Notes: generated by a model not told the origin, from the sequence alone. A stretch of DNA of 64,000 bases from Vigna angularis (GCF_016808095.1 NC_068973.1:30436077-30500076), one strand, 5' to 3'; shown: positions 1 to 13,500, counted from the first letter of the stretch. Program-made: numbers and translations.

Positions 1-51
1 TATCCAAGCAAGACTCCACACCCCAAAACACAAACACAAAACCACCACCAT
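1..51 (-). CDS. Possible N-terminus of a secreted or membrane protein (cut by the left edge)
   Basis: Reading the minus strand from an ATG at 49-51 gives 17 uninterrupted codons, MVVVLCLCFGVWSLAWI, up to the window edge. The stretch is strongly hydrophobic with no charged residue before the edge, like the core of an ER signal peptide. The bases just upstream (52-120) are A/C-rich in plus orientation, as a plant 5' UTR can be. Nothing beyond the signal-like segment is in the window, so the family cannot be named. It could also be a chance open stretch, since 17 codons is short. Confidence 0.35.
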   Translation of the reverse strand, partial: MVVVLCLCFGVWSLAWI

Positions 52-890
52 TGCTTTTCCTCCACCTCTACTATCAACACAAACTAAACTAAACTTTGAC
101 TCTCAAATCTCCACATTAAACCTTAAAAAAGCATAGAAAAATAGAAAATCAAAAGAATAAAAATATTCTCTCTATTTTAATTTTTTTTTCTTCAAAATGA
201 AAACCTTTTTTTTAAGAAGTGTATTTTTTTAGCCTCATGCTCTCAAATTTAATAACACTAGCAGAAAGAAAAAGGAAAAGTGATTAAGACTTTAAGTTTA
301 CAAGAGTAGTTTGTTAGTAAAATTATTAGCATAAGTTTGCATTGGTTGTTAAACCATGGTGATTAGTGTCTCACTCATATTGGCCCCAATGTTTATGAGA
401 CACACTAATGTTTAAATGGAATAAGTAAAGTAAATGTTACTTTATTAAAATATAAGACAAATATGTCATTTAATAAAGAAACATAAGGAAAGAAATGTTT
501 TTCATTTAAAATATAAGATAAGTGAATGTTTATTTTAATACGAGAGGGGTGTATGTAAAGCTAAGTATACAAACAGGTCATCCCCGTTTAAATTTACACT
601 CGCATAAATTAATACTACGAAAAATAAATTTGTCTGTTTAACTTGCATTTTAAATGAATTTAATGTTTGCAAATTTCACCCATCCTGCCAAAAAAGCTAT
701 CTATGTAGTCCATTGTAAATTTCACCATGCGAGTTCTTTTCATGCATGTTATTGTTAGGTTTTCAAAATTTTCAATTTTACTGCTCTGATTTGCACATTT
801 CAACTTTATATTTTATAACTTTATATTTTATAACTTTTATATATTTTGACATCAAGTTAATTACAAACGACGTTATTTTTATAAAAAAAA
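52..890. other. AT-rich intergenic DNA
   Basis: No reading frame here resembles a known protein. If the edge gene is real, the first few hundred bases are its 5' UTR and promoter. The rest is AT-rich sequence with short poly-A and poly-T runs. Confidence 0.5.
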
Positions 891-1330
891 CATGTAATAG
901 AATGGTATGTGTTCTGGCGACCGATCGGCTGTCAGACAAACTAATCAATAAAGATAAATATCATTAATGGCCAATTAATACGTTTAATGACCATATTAAA
1001 TGCGAATATACGCTATTTATGAATGATTGACAGGTCATATTGCACAAGAATATGATATTAATGGACAATTAGCAGGTATATTAGCAAGTATTATTGGATT
1101 TATTGTCATATCAAATATGAATTAATGAGCTTGATTGCCATAAGCCTTATAAATATAGGGTTAAGGCTCAGGTAAAGACATCCTTTACTATCCTAATAAA
1201 ATATAGACTTCTTTATGAAATATATCTGACGTTGAGTGTCAGGTCAACAACTTAGGATTGAAGATGAAAAGAGAGCAGAACAAGGAAGAACAACCGACCA
1301 TCGGACCAATTCAACCGAAACAGTATGATT
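891..1330 (+). mobile_element. LTR-like fragment, possibly a solo LTR
   Basis: The stretch begins with TG (TGTAATAG) and can end at CA (near 1322). At 1147-1160 it holds CTTATAAATATAGG, which reads as a TATA box, followed about 45 bases later by an AATAAAATATAG polyadenylation-like signal. That order (promoter, then poly-A signal, then a short R/U5-like tail) is what an LTR looks like. No primer-binding site, coding region or second copy is visible, so this would be a solo or truncated LTR. Borders are uncertain and no target duplication was found. Confidence 0.4.
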
Positions 1331-2640
1331 TTTGAAAAAGGGTTAACCCTATTACATATTTAAGAAAGTGTAAAAATTGAAAATGAGAATAAAAATTGAA
1401 TGGTGAAATTTATTAAACAATGATAAATGGGTACTTAAAAAGTGGTAATAATGTTCTGGTTAGTTTAGGCTGGTTGATATATATTCTATTCTTTTTCTAT
1501 CAGGATTTATCCTTGGAAGCATTTTGCTAAATTTTTAACCTTGAATTCCACCTTAGTAAACATATTTTATGACACTTATACATAATATTTATAAAAAAGT
1601 AAAAAAATAGAAGCTCACATATATATAAATGATTCTCGAGAAGAAGTCCGCCACTCGCAGGCCTTCTTTAGTCGGGAGGACATGTAAATTCTTTTAAGTA
1701 AATGACAGAGTATTACTTTGCAGAGGATGCACGTTATTGATGTAAGGTTTATGTTGGGAGATTCAGAATTCTCTATAAAAGATCAGGATATTAATTTATG
1801 AGTTTTTCTTCTTTATATTTTATTTTTTTATTTAGTATGAGATTTTTAATTTATCTTGAATTATTAATAATCTTTTATTCAAGTATGAGTTTCTTTACTC
1901 ATTCATTGTATCGTCATTTTCTTGAAATGAAATTCTGATACCAGTGTGAAGTCTTTACAAGAAGAGACACAAGAGATTTTACACCTCAGACAAAACTTTA
2001 AAACAGTGCATTTATGATTCTTCCACTTACATTTTACATAAAACTTTCAGCTTACTTTAAATTCCTAAATTATAAAACAAAAACAATTACCTTTCACATA
2101 AAAAAGAGAGAGAAAAAAAAACTAATGTAGTATTTTTAAATGGGAAAAAATAAGGTTTAAACAATATAAAGACAAAAAAAGAGATAAAAAAAACTAATGT
2201 AATATAAAAACAAGATTTTGTTATGCAAAAGGTGCAAAAATCGCTTAATGCTGTGTTATTAGCATAATCCAAATTCAACAATTATATGAATTATAAGATA
2301 TACCATTGGTATAAAATATTACATTATTAATCACTTATTATTTCTCTTAAAGATCTTAAAAATGAAGACTAGAAATATAAATAAAAAAACAACAAAATAA
2401 AACCTCGTACCTTCATTACGTTTATAAAGTAACTGACATTCTTGTGTAAGTTAAAATTCCAAAATGGTGGTCATAAAAACTGATTCAATTAGAATTAATT
2501 TCCACAGACGTCCTTTTTAGCAAACATTTGCACTAGAAAACGTACATTTTGGGAACAAGTTACGAAAAACAAATTTTAACGCAAAGACAAAAGGCTTGCT
2601 TTGGTAGCACCTGGGTGTAGAGCAACAATTACTCAATGGG
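1331..2640. other. AT-rich intergenic DNA
   Basis: I see no gene, tRNA or clear repeat here. The short open frames are low-complexity A/T translations. The right part approaches the 3' end of the PDI gene that lies on the minus strand. Confidence 0.5.
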
Positions 2641-3013
2641 ATTTGCAAATCGCGTTTATTTATTATGTATATCAAATTGGATTTCGATTAAGAAAATTAA
2701 ACCGAATTGAAAATCTTATATAAATTATAGTCCAAAGAAGACTAAGAACCGGAAATCTTGTTCTAAAAGCATGACTAAATTAATTCAAATTCGAGCTACA
2801 ACTTTTCCAAAACTAAAACTCTTCTCCGCCAAAGAAAATCCGTTTTATTTCTCGTAACATACAAAAGAGAAGGAAAACCGAAGGAGAAAGATAGTCTGCA
2901 CCTAAAATTCACTAAATTGTGATAAAGAGATACAACGGGGTTAACACCCCACATGTAACTATGTGCCTATATCCCCAGAGAGGTGCAACTTCTTTCCTGC
3001 AAAAAAAGAGAGA

Positions 3014-3097
3014 CTACATCAAAAAAATGCAAATCAAAGTCTGCAAGAGTTAGGCATTGCAATGAAAATGGACAGCCAATGATCAGCACAAACTTAC
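3014..3097 (-). other. Putative 3'-UTR intron of the PDI gene
   Basis: Three bases after the TGA stop (3101-3103) the minus strand reads AAG|GTAAGTTTG, a strong donor. A matching acceptor GATGTAG|TCTCTC lies 84 bases on, and a second usable one (TTTTTTTGCAG|GAAAG) sits at about 2997. The tandem paralogue keeps the same donor in the same place after its stop and the acceptor GATTTAG|TCTCTC 86 bases on. The junction is so close to the stop that it should not trigger nonsense-mediated decay. The intron is inferred; no transcript was seen. Confidence 0.55.
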
Positions 3098-3100
3098 CTT

Positions 3101-6100
3101 TCAAAGCTCATCTTTTCCTGTTTCTTGCTCATCTTTTACTTGTTCAGCATGAGCAGGTTTATCTGTTCCTTGTTCTTGCTGGGCAGGTTTGTCCCGGTTC
3201 TTTTCAATGAATTCTATGATGTCATTCTTGGTCCTGCCACCGTCGTATTGTAATAGATTTCCACTTGATGACCTGAAGTACAGGGTTGGATAACCTTGGA
3301 CATCAAAGGTATCACCTGGGATATCGTTGGCAGTTGCATCCTGGAAAGTGACAAACAACATGTAGAATGTGACTGACAAAGAACGAAACGGATATACTAT
3401 CATAATAATCGAAGCTGAAAACTGAATACAATTCTTACCAGTTTAGCAATGATAACATTAGCATCATTTTGATATGAGATAGCAACTTCGTCCAATATAG
3501 GAGCCAACTGTTTGCAATGACCACACCAGGGAGCGTAAAACTCCAGCAGAACTGCAAGGTGTTTGTTTTAGCAGTTATGATGGACTGATAAAGGTTTACC
3601 ACTAACAAAAATGATGTAGATGCATGAAAGATTCTACTATGGGCATAATTACTACCATATATAATCATGGGCATAAGTACTACTATATATAATCAAAGAT
3701 AAATAGTTGTCTGAAGAAGATGGAAACTGCATTTAGATTATAAATAAAAATTCAAATCAATTTTGTTATTCTATAATTTCATATATGAAGAGAAATTCGT
3801 CTAATGTTTAACACAATTTCCGATTAAAAAAAATCCAAGTTCTATCCTTCATAGTTTGCACTGATTATACGAACAGATCCACCAAATTAAATGTGGTAAA
3901 AATATAAAATCATATATATCAGCTTTTCGTAAAGGTTGATGATATTATACAAACTAAAGATGTATTCATTATCTAAATTGGACCGTAATGCTCCATCAAA
4001 AACAAGGAACATTATAAACGTGATTTTTTTTAAGATTACAGTGTGTGCCAAAATCTGATAATCCATTGAATAGAACCAAAATAGAAAAAAGGAACAAGTA
4101 TATACCGTTCTTCCCAGACTTGAAAACGATGTCCTGGAGACTTTCCCCAACTACCACTTTAACTGGTTCATTGTTAGTTTCTGGAACAGGTTCAGATTTC
4201 ACATATGGTGCAATGTTACCCTCCTGAAATATTCAGTGACAATGTCAAGATTTATATCTTTCCAAGACAAATAGCAGTCACAATTAAATAATTTAAAATT
4301 AAAGAGTTCAGCAAACATATAATACTAAAAGTAATAAACCAGATTGAATTATGCCTACGTTACAAGCCACTAAGAAATAAGAATAACCTTGTATGCCTTC
4401 AACCAAGTTGGAATGTGTTCGGCTTCCAAATTGGGCTTAAAATATTTCTTCCCGTCATTATGTTGAATGATAATTAAAGGTACTTGTTCTTCCTTCAGTC
4501 CAAAGTACTGTCAAGACAAGCCATACTAAATGTCAAATATCGATATTGAATGCTACATATTTTGAATGTTACATATTTTGATACAAACCTGGAAAGCTCC
4601 TTGACTAGACTCTACATCTCCAACCAGAAAGCTTACACCCTGTTGTTTAAATTGCTCAGCAGCTTCACGGTATTTTGATTTGAAAGATTCAGCACTTTCA
4701 GCAGTGAAGTTGATGAACAACATTGCCTGCCAATATCAACAATTTAAGTTTCTTTTAACACGAGATAAAATGGGCATACAACCAAAACAAAGAAAATAAT
4801 AAATATTATGGAACAGGAAGGGTAGGGGAAAGAAAAGTAGTTTAGGAAAATGCTATTTTGTTCAGATTACAGAAGGCAAAAAGCTGCTAGTAGCCCAATG
4901 GCCGCAACTGAAAACCTCAATTTAAATCCATGCTCTGCTACCCAGCTATAGCAATTAATGAAACATGGAGGTATTTAACAAATAAAAATTCAGCTGCAAT
5001 AACGTTAATAATACGGAAATCTCAAGTTCAATATTGAAAGAACAAAATTGACTTAAACAGCAAATTTACCTTTGCATTGGGGCTGTTGAAGAACTTGACA
5101 ACGAAAGGATGATTGTTAGGATCATTGTTAAAGATAGTAACGACAGGGATACTGGACTCCTCAACAAATTTCTCTAGAGTATCCACTTGGAAATCCTGCA
5201 AACACAAGTTAATTTTGACAGCCAGTATTAGATTAAAACATCAAATAAAATTGCAAAATTAATCCACATAAATCAGCACTACCTTGGAGTCAACAAAAAG
5301 TTCATCGAACGGCTTGAATAACCTAATTACAGGGCCAGCGACTGATGATTCACCTCTTGGAAGGTGTTTAGCATTCAGGGTGTGACCAAAGTCATAATCA
5401 GCACGCAACTTCTCTGCTAAGGCAGTAAAGTTATCAAACTCCTCGCCAGAAAATTTCGGGAAAACTCCAACCTGAAATCATATCAATATATCATTATTAC
5501 AGGCCAATGAGTTAAAATAAAGAAAAATTAAACAATCGATCACTTACAACAACAACTTTATTTTCACCAATAAAAGCTGTAGCATCATCGGCAGATTTAA
5601 TTTCAGTTGAAGCAGGACCACTCTGTCTCTTCAAATAATCAACGATGCCATCGGCTTCACGGGGACCTTTGTACTCCTGAACATTCTTTCCCCCATTCCT
5701 CACAATCTTAAGTGTGGGGTATCCCTTAACATCATATTCCGATGCAAGAGCTTTGTTCTTCTCTTCATTGGCGTCAACTTTAGCCAAAACAATCGGAGGA
5801 TCATGACTGCTCAAGATAGACGCAGCTTTCTCATACTGCAGAAACAAAAATGCCAAAAATCATCAACCGCATAATCCTACAACAACAAATCAAAGTAAAC
5901 CCCAAAATTAAAGGCGACCAAAATTACCTCAGGAGCAAGCTTCTTGCAGTGGCCACACCTAAGAAGAAAAATAAAAACAAATTTCACGTGAAAACCACAA
6001 TGCACTAATATCAACAACAATAGATCTCAGTGAAGCCGATTCAGAACAGATTCAAAAATCAAATCAAACAAAGTCAATTCAAACGAAACCACAGAATTAA

Positions 6101-6462
6101 ATCCAAAACACAAAAATTAAATCAGATTAAAATGAGGGCATCAGTATAGACACAAAATCACAACAGGAAATTAACAAAAGCGAGATGTAGACAAAGTCAA
6201 AGCAAATGTCTCAGATCAGAAGGAGTAAAGATGAAGCATAAAATAAAAACAAGTAAAAATGCAACAGAATCAAAACATACCATGGAGCGTAGAACTCGAT
6301 AACGATGAAATCGTGCTTGCTGATAGTGTCGTGAAAGTTGGAGTTATCCAGTGTGAGTACGAATTCCTTAGTCTCAGAGGACTCCTCCGCAGAGATCTGA
6401 GAGGCGATAAGAGAAAGTGCGAAGACGAAGAAGAAGGAGCAAATGGAAACCCTACGCGCCAT
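3101..6462 (-). CDS. PDIL1: Protein disulfide isomerase, class I (a-b-b'-a', KDEL)
   Basis: An ER-lumen oxidoreductase that forms, breaks and reshuffles disulfides in secretory and storage proteins. Ten exons were read on the minus strand with GT/AG borders: 6462-6281, 5958-5928, 5835-5548, 5471-5283, 5195-5070, 4726-4589, 4507-4388, 4223-4106, 3551-3439, 3340-3101. They sum to 1545 bases, an unbroken 514-aa protein, which is usual for plant class I PDIs. Residues 1 to about 25 are a signal peptide ([20 protein letters not shown]...). The first thioredoxin domain carries APWCGHCK (Cys62/Cys65), the buried Glu56, and the cis-proline in GYPT. The redox-inactive b and b' domains follow. The second catalytic domain has PWCGHCK (Cys407/Cys410) and GYPT. 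An acidic, Gln/Lys-rich tail ends in KDEL for ER retrieval. The first Trp codon is split by intron 1. The start is the only ATG giving a signal peptide. The paralogue 4 kb upstream shares every exon boundary. Confidence 0.96.
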
Positions 6463-6780
6463 TGTTCCTTCGAAAGGGAAGCTGTGAAAGCAATTGAGGT
6501 TAAGAGAAGGTCACGAGAGGGGTTTTTGTAGGAGTTAGAAACCCGGTAAGAACACCGCATGACACGTGCGCTATGTTTCTCAGATATTTTGGACATTGGC
6601 CACTGCTAACGAATCTCCTGTCCCCACGTTGGCACTCTGGATGACGTGGCGAAATCTTATTCGACCATTCTTGTCACTCAACATTTCTTTTCTTTTCTTC
6701 AGCATCCCAGTGAAACCGGTGGCTCTGATATTGAATAATAGGGCATTAATTAACGGATAAATGCTTCTGAGGGTGCTCAT
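6463..6780 (-). promoter_or_regulatory. PDI promoter and 5' UTR with ACGT-core, UPR-type motifs
   Basis: Immediately upstream of the PDI start (transcription runs leftward) is a G-box-like CACGTG at 6563-6568, a CCACG core at 6624-6628, and TGACGTGG at 6642-6649. TGACGTGG is the core of the UPRE bound by XBP1/bZIP60-class factors, and CCACG is the half-site of ERSE elements bound by bZIP28/bZIP17-type factors. No full ERSE (CCAAT-N9-CCACG) was found. Induction of PDI by ER stress is well established. That these copies do the work is inference. Confidence 0.45.
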
Positions 6781-7091
6781 AATCCCGTGTAGGTCAGGCG
6801 TATGTTAAATATTTGTGGCTGAACAAATCTGATGGATTTGAATAATTGCGTGCCCAGTTTGCTGTTAGATTGATTAAGGAAATAAATTTATTCTTGATAA
6901 CATCTTTTGACTCTTCCGGATTATATTTTTTAATTATTACAACCAGTCAAAACCATTCTATAATTACATGGATATAAACTATAGAATAACCAAACTCTAT
7001 AAATATATTCTAAATGGAACTAAAAAGTCAATAGCGATAAAAAAAAAAACTTTGATCCATCGTATCGTATGGTTATGAGTAGAAAAGCCTA

Positions 7092-7177
<86 letters not shown>

Positions 7178-10100
7178 ATACGGAATTCACGTTTAGTTAC
7201 GTATTATATTACAATTAAATATAAGATGTTTCTCTACAATCATTATGATAAAGTTAAATAGTTGCTAGGTCCTAATATTATTTGAAATAATTTGTTGTTT
7301 TATCTTTTTGTCTTGATTAAGTTTATTCTAAAAAGGAAATAAGTGCAATTAGGTTATCTTTATTAATATTCTCTTAATAACGTTAAAAATATATGACGTG
7401 CTTTTTTATATTTTAAAAAGGAAAATATGAAGAAAAAAAACTATGAAATAGTATGTGTTTTAATACCATTCGTACAAGTATAACGGAAACTATTTAATTA
7501 AATCAATTTTTTAAAAAATAAGATTCAATTGAGAAAAAGAAATTAGTGATCTATTTCAATTATTTCAATTAAAATTAAAATCAAACTACTAATTTAACCT
7601 AATCATAATAAATAAGATTTATTACATGTTAACATTTGATATATCTTAAAATAAGTGGACCTTAATTGACTTATATTCCTCGTGTAGGTGGCACAAAACA
7701 GATACTATATGTTTAAAATCACAAAACCTTAATTAATATAGGATATTAGAGCCTAATAATTTAAGTCTTATTCCTTATACATTATTCTTTTATATTTAAT
7801 GTAATACTTAAACTCATTTAAATTTTTTACATTTTTTTCCTAAATGAATCCTTTCAATATCGGTATATTCTTCGTTGAGCAAACAAGTTTTTCTAAAATG
7901 AACCTTTTTTTTTATCTTTGTTTATTGTGACATCTCTTTCAAATACAATGTAGTCTAATTTTTAATTTAATTATGATTTGAGGAAAAATTAATTTCTTTC
8001 CCTTACATCTTAATCTTCTTATTCCTTAAAAGATATAGAAGAATTCTATGTACATAGACTTTGTACTTCTCTCCATCCTAAAGAATAATATTAAATAAAT
8101 ATAAATATTTTCATTATATCATGCAATATATATACATATTAATTTAGTAATAAATATAATTATGAGTATAATATGTCACAAATTTCATTAAATTTAATAA
8201 ATGAAGCACATTGTAATTAATTTCATTTGACAATCAATTGTCATCTTTACAATTTTGTATGCACATCAGTTTATAAGCACAATGCATTTTCTGTTAGAGT
8301 ACTTACTTAATTTTTCTTGTACATCCTTATTTTATATATATATATATATATATATTCATATACTTGTCTGTGTGCCGAATTCTGAGTTAATTCTCTTTTA
8401 CATCTCAAATGATATTTCAAGACGTTATTTGAATTGTTTACGCTATTTTACACCTTTATGGTTAAATATTAGTCCATAATATCGTTTAACATGTAAAAGA
8501 ATTTGAAAATTATTGGATTGAAAGAACTATTTTTATTCATTTTTAAAATTTGGAGTATTAGAATTAATTAATAGACTAATTCAACTATGTGACTCATGAA
8601 ATATAACGATGATGTAATTTAATAAAATATAATATACTATCAATTATTACAAAAAGTTAAAATAAAAATGAATCGTAGCCAACTTGGTGAATGTAGTAAA
8701 TAAAATAGATTTAGGTTCTAAGATTTTCTCATTATAAACTATCAAAAAACTGAGAGAAAAAAAGAAATGTCAAGAGATAAATTGGAAAAATAAGATTAGA
8801 GAACACATAAAAGATATTGTCAATTTGTCTCTCATGAATCAAAAGTTAATATTTTTCTCTCATGATTTATGTGAATGAATGAGAAAGATAAATTTTAAGA
8901 TTTTTAATATGGTTTTCTGGAATTAAATTAGAAATGAATGAAAACTACTATAATTTATATCAAAATCAATAATATATAACAAAGTTTGTGATAAAAATGA
9001 TTTTCAACCTTACAGGGATTACAGCCACATATAACATTTTTTATATTACAAAAGCATCAAATAATTTACCGTAAAACTAACACAGGAGTAAACATCGTAT
9101 GAAAAAAAGAAGATTAAAAAGTTAATTAGATACAACCAATGAATTTTTTATAGCATATTTAAAAAAAGGATGAAATATATTTGGATTTCACTAAATTTGA
9201 GTTTTAGTTTCTTTAGTAAAAGTTATTTGCTTTGAGTCTATGCAATTTTACTTTACACCGTTTTTTTGTTAGTAGTTTATATAATGAGAAAGAATAATTT
9301 AAATAACGTTCCAAAGGTAAAGAGTAGTATTTGAAAATTAAAATAATACAATAAAAATAAAAATAGTTAAAAAAAATTAGAAAGGTTAAAATGAAAAACC
9401 TTAAAAAAAATTGTTGGAAAAATATTTAATAAAAATTAACAGAGTAAAACTTATTCCAACACGAGTTTTCAACACGCGCAGGAGATTGGTTCACTTTTAT
9501 TGTATTAGACTTCTGAATTTTTCTTGCATCTAATGATAGTAAGACTCTTTTTTATTTACTTTAATTGAACATTATATTACTGTCAAACTTGTATTTGTTG
9601 TATCTAAGACATCATTCCAATATGTGTCCAAACCAGATTTTTTTCATCAATATTTGTTGTGTCAAATTTAAGGTTCTTCTATTTTTGGGTCCATGGGGGT
9701 CAAAATATAGAACGACTTTACATCTTTCTTTAAAATGAAATTATATTCCTATATTATAAACTAATACATATAATTTAAAGAATGGAAGTTATTTTATGCT
9801 CGTATACAAATTAGATATTTACACACAAATAAGTTTAAGCCATTAACAAAATCAAAATTGATATTACATAAAAAAATTTATTATAATGAATATTAAAATC
9901 CGTATTAATCTCAATTGCAAATTTTATATTTTAGCCATGGAACATGCGGACGCTTAATGAATTTATCTAACCATCAAATGAGACATTTTTTAAAAGATGA
10001 AAAATGCTTTCCTTCCTGTAAAATCTTTCAAAAAAAATTGTCTCGCTTCAATCTCTCTGATTTTAAAATATTTAGTTTTTTTTATTAAGTTAATTATGAG

Positions 10101-10425
10101 TTAAAATTAAAATTTAACATGAATTAAAACTTGAAATATGTACTCCTAGGCATCAAATATCTCTCAGCTAATTTGAAATTTTTTAAAGAGAAAGAAACAT
10201 ATTTTACTCTGTATTTTAAAAAAGACGAAGGTTAAGAATGATACGATGTATGTCTAGAGACTCGAATATATATTTGACTCTGGATTCCGACAAACAAAGG
10301 TTCCCGTTTTCTTATGTAAAACATACAAAACCCGAAAAACATTAAAGGCGAGCAAAGGAAGATAGAGTGGCACTTGTGTGATCTTATCTACCACGATGAA
10401 CAACTCCCTTCCAGCAAAGGAGAGA
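6781..10425. other. Intergenic DNA between the two PDI genes, AT-rich
   Basis: No convincing gene was found. It includes a long (TA)n tract (7094-7172), a short one near 8334-8354, and many A/T homopolymers. The right end contains the 3' UTR of the second PDI gene (about 10300-10425). Confidence 0.6.
7094..7172. repeat. (TA)n microsatellite
   Basis: An uninterrupted TA dinucleotide run of about 79 bases. Confidence 0.95.
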
Positions 10426-10511
10426 CTAAATCAAAATATGCATAGAAAGTTTGGAAGAGTTTTTATAGCATTGCAAAGTAAATGGATAACTAATGCTGTA
10501 CCTACTCTTAC
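10426..10511 (-). other. Putative 3'-UTR intron of the second PDI gene
   Basis: After the TGA stop (10515-10517) the minus strand reads AAG|GTAAGAG. The acceptor GATTTAG|TCTCTC follows 86 bases later. Position, length and borders match the intron after the stop of the first PDI gene, so it predates the duplication. Confidence 0.5.
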
Positions 10512-10514
10512 CTT

Positions 10515-13500
10515 TCAAAGCTCATCTTTTCCTTTTTCTTTGTCACCCTTTGCTTGTTCTTGATGAGCATGTTTATCCCGATTCTTTTCGATGAATTCTA
10601 TGATGTCTTCCTTGGACCTATTGCCACTGTATTTTGATATCTTTCCACTTGCTGACCTGAAGTACACTGTTGGATAACGTTTGGCTTCAAAGGAATCACT
10701 TGAGATATCGTTGGCAACTCCATCCTGGAGAATGCAAACAACATGCAGAATATAACTTAAGAAAACAGCATAAGATATTAACCTTTAATAAAAATGTGTT
10801 TCTTAAAGTCTACTAATACAACCCCCAGCTTCTGTAGCACATAGCTTTCAGTCAGCGGACAAAGCTAACTTCACCATAGATTGAAACAAGTATAACACCA
10901 TAATAATCAAGGTACATTTCTTACCAGTTTTGCAATAATAACATCAGCATCACTTTGATATGAGACAGCAACTTCCTCCAATGTTGGAGCCAACTCTGTG
11001 CAATAAATACACCAGGGAGAATAAAACTCCAGCAGAACTGCAAGAGGTTTGTGTTAATAGATACATTATTCCAACTTGGAATGGTAAAGTCAAAGTGATT
11101 TTGTGAGAGATTCTACTTTACTGCCATATATAATCACAAATACATAATGATATCAGAAGGACACGTTACTTTGCACGTACAATTAATGCTCTATATACGT
11201 AATCACATATACATATCAATATCAGAATGATGTGTTACCTGAAGAAAACAGGTTTAATTATATGATCATCAGCGGTCTAATCTTGTATAGGAACATCAAT
11301 ACAGTACACAACTTTCTCAGCGATTTAACACATCAATATTATACAAAGATGTAGAGAGCCACAATATACATCACTAAGCAGTAAATGTGGCTGGCCTGGC
11401 CACAATCAACCAGCTACTTACAGTCATCAGAAGTTCAATTCCAAAAAAATTAGTATGGTCACAAGTTGAGAGAGCATTGGCTATTTGATGCCCACATTTA
11501 TTGCTAACATAACATCTTTAGCTTTTTTATGAAACTAGTTTCATCAATTTTTGTTAAACTTTTTTTCAATTTCATAAAGGAAGAGAGGTTCCTTCATAAT
11601 TTACTACTTTGATGATAGTAACAGGTTCACGACATCAAACATTTATAAAGAGAACATCATTACGTCCTAGAAATGTGGTAAAATCATATCTATCAGCTTC
11701 ATGTGAAGGTCGGTATTACAAAAACACGAGAGATACATTATCCAATCATCTAAATTGGACTGAAATATAATGCTTTCACACGCAAAGAACATTAGAAATG
11801 TGATTTTTGTTTTTTGCAAGCACAGGGAATACCAAAACCCAACTCATAATATGTGGTATAAAACCAAATAGAAACGGTAAAGTATACCATTCTTCCCAGA
11901 GTTGAAGACTATGTCCTGGAGACTGTCCCCAACTACCACTTTAACAGGTTCGTTGTTAGCTTCAGGAATAGGTTCGGACTTAAAATATGGTGCAATATTT
12001 CCATCCTGAAATGTTAAAAAAAATGATAAAATTTTATATTTTCCATACAAATGACAGCCTCGATGATATTATTTCAAATTAAAGAGTCCACTACAACTAC
12101 AAAGAAGATGGCAGATTAAATCAGGCAAAAGCAAAAGCTACCAAGAGAAATAAGAATAACCTTGTATGCCTTGAACCAAGTTGAAATTTGATCAGGTTCC
12201 AAATTGGGTTTAAGAAATTTCTTCCCATCATTACGTTGTACCAAAATTAGAGGTACTTGGTCTTCCCTCACTCCGAAATACTGTGGAAGACAATCCATAC
12301 AAAATGTCAAATATTGATATTAAGCACAGAAGAGAACAACTACAGAACGTTACACTTTGAGTATTTTGATTTAAGATACCTTGATTTAATGCCCGCTAAA
12401 CTGCAGAATGTTTAACATGTTTTGATACAAACCTGGAAAGAACCTGTAGTAGACCTGACATCTCCCACCAGAAAGCTTACACCTGGTTGTCTATATTGCT
12501 CGGCAGTTTCTCGGTATTTTGATTTGAAAGTTTCAGCACCTTCAGCAGTGAAGTTGATAAACAACATTACCTACCAATATTATGACTTGAACACATCATA
12601 TAATGGGGGAGACAAGCGAAACAAAGGAAATAATAAATATTTTAGAACATAAAATGGGTGAAAGTAAGCACACTTAGGAAAATTGTATCACGTTCAGAAT
12701 GGTAGACTGATTGGGAGGACACTAACGGAAAATGGGGCTCATAGTTATGATCTCAGATAGAGATGCGTATAAGCCAGCAGCAAAAACCCCATAGCAGGAA
12801 GCGGGATGGCTACTATTTTAATTATTTATATACAATATTACAATATATAATACAAACTAAAAAAATTTATACAATATATACAAGTACTCAAGGAAGGAAA
12901 AGTTTTGTGAAATGGTCAAGGAAAAAATAGTCTTACTATGTTACTGCATAAAAAAGCATTAGAGAATGAGGGAGAAATCACACTTTCAACCAAAATAAAC
13001 CCTTTACACAAGTAAAAATGATTTTTTTAAGTTTTATGTCCTAGCAGCGCAGCTATATAGCACACAAAATGCCTCTATAGGGGTTGTAAAGACAGCTATT
13101 GAGAATCACTCTACTATTTGAATCCCATAGCGCCCAGGCCACTCTGCTCCGCTATAGTGCATTATAGGCAACATGGTGGGACTTGACAAATATGAAATAC
13201 ATCTTCAAATAGTATGATTATTGATTAATACCGAATTCTCTGGCTCGATATTGAAAGAACAAAATTGACTTGGACAGCTTATTACCTTCGTATTGGGACT
13301 ATTGAAGAATTTGGCAATAAAAGGGTGATTTCTCAGTTCACTGTTAAAGACAGTCACAACAGGCACACTAGATTCTTCGACAAATTTCTCTAGAGCTTCC
13401 ACATGAAAATCCTGAAAGAAGGAGATAGTTGCTAGAGACCAAAATAAGATTGAACAATCAATCCACAAAAATCAACACTACCTGAAAGTCAACGAAAAGT

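Noticed and set aside
7094..7172. Long TA tracts as CRISPR-like or regulatory arrays
   Set aside because: They are plain dinucleotide microsatellites without spacers; this is a plant nuclear genome.
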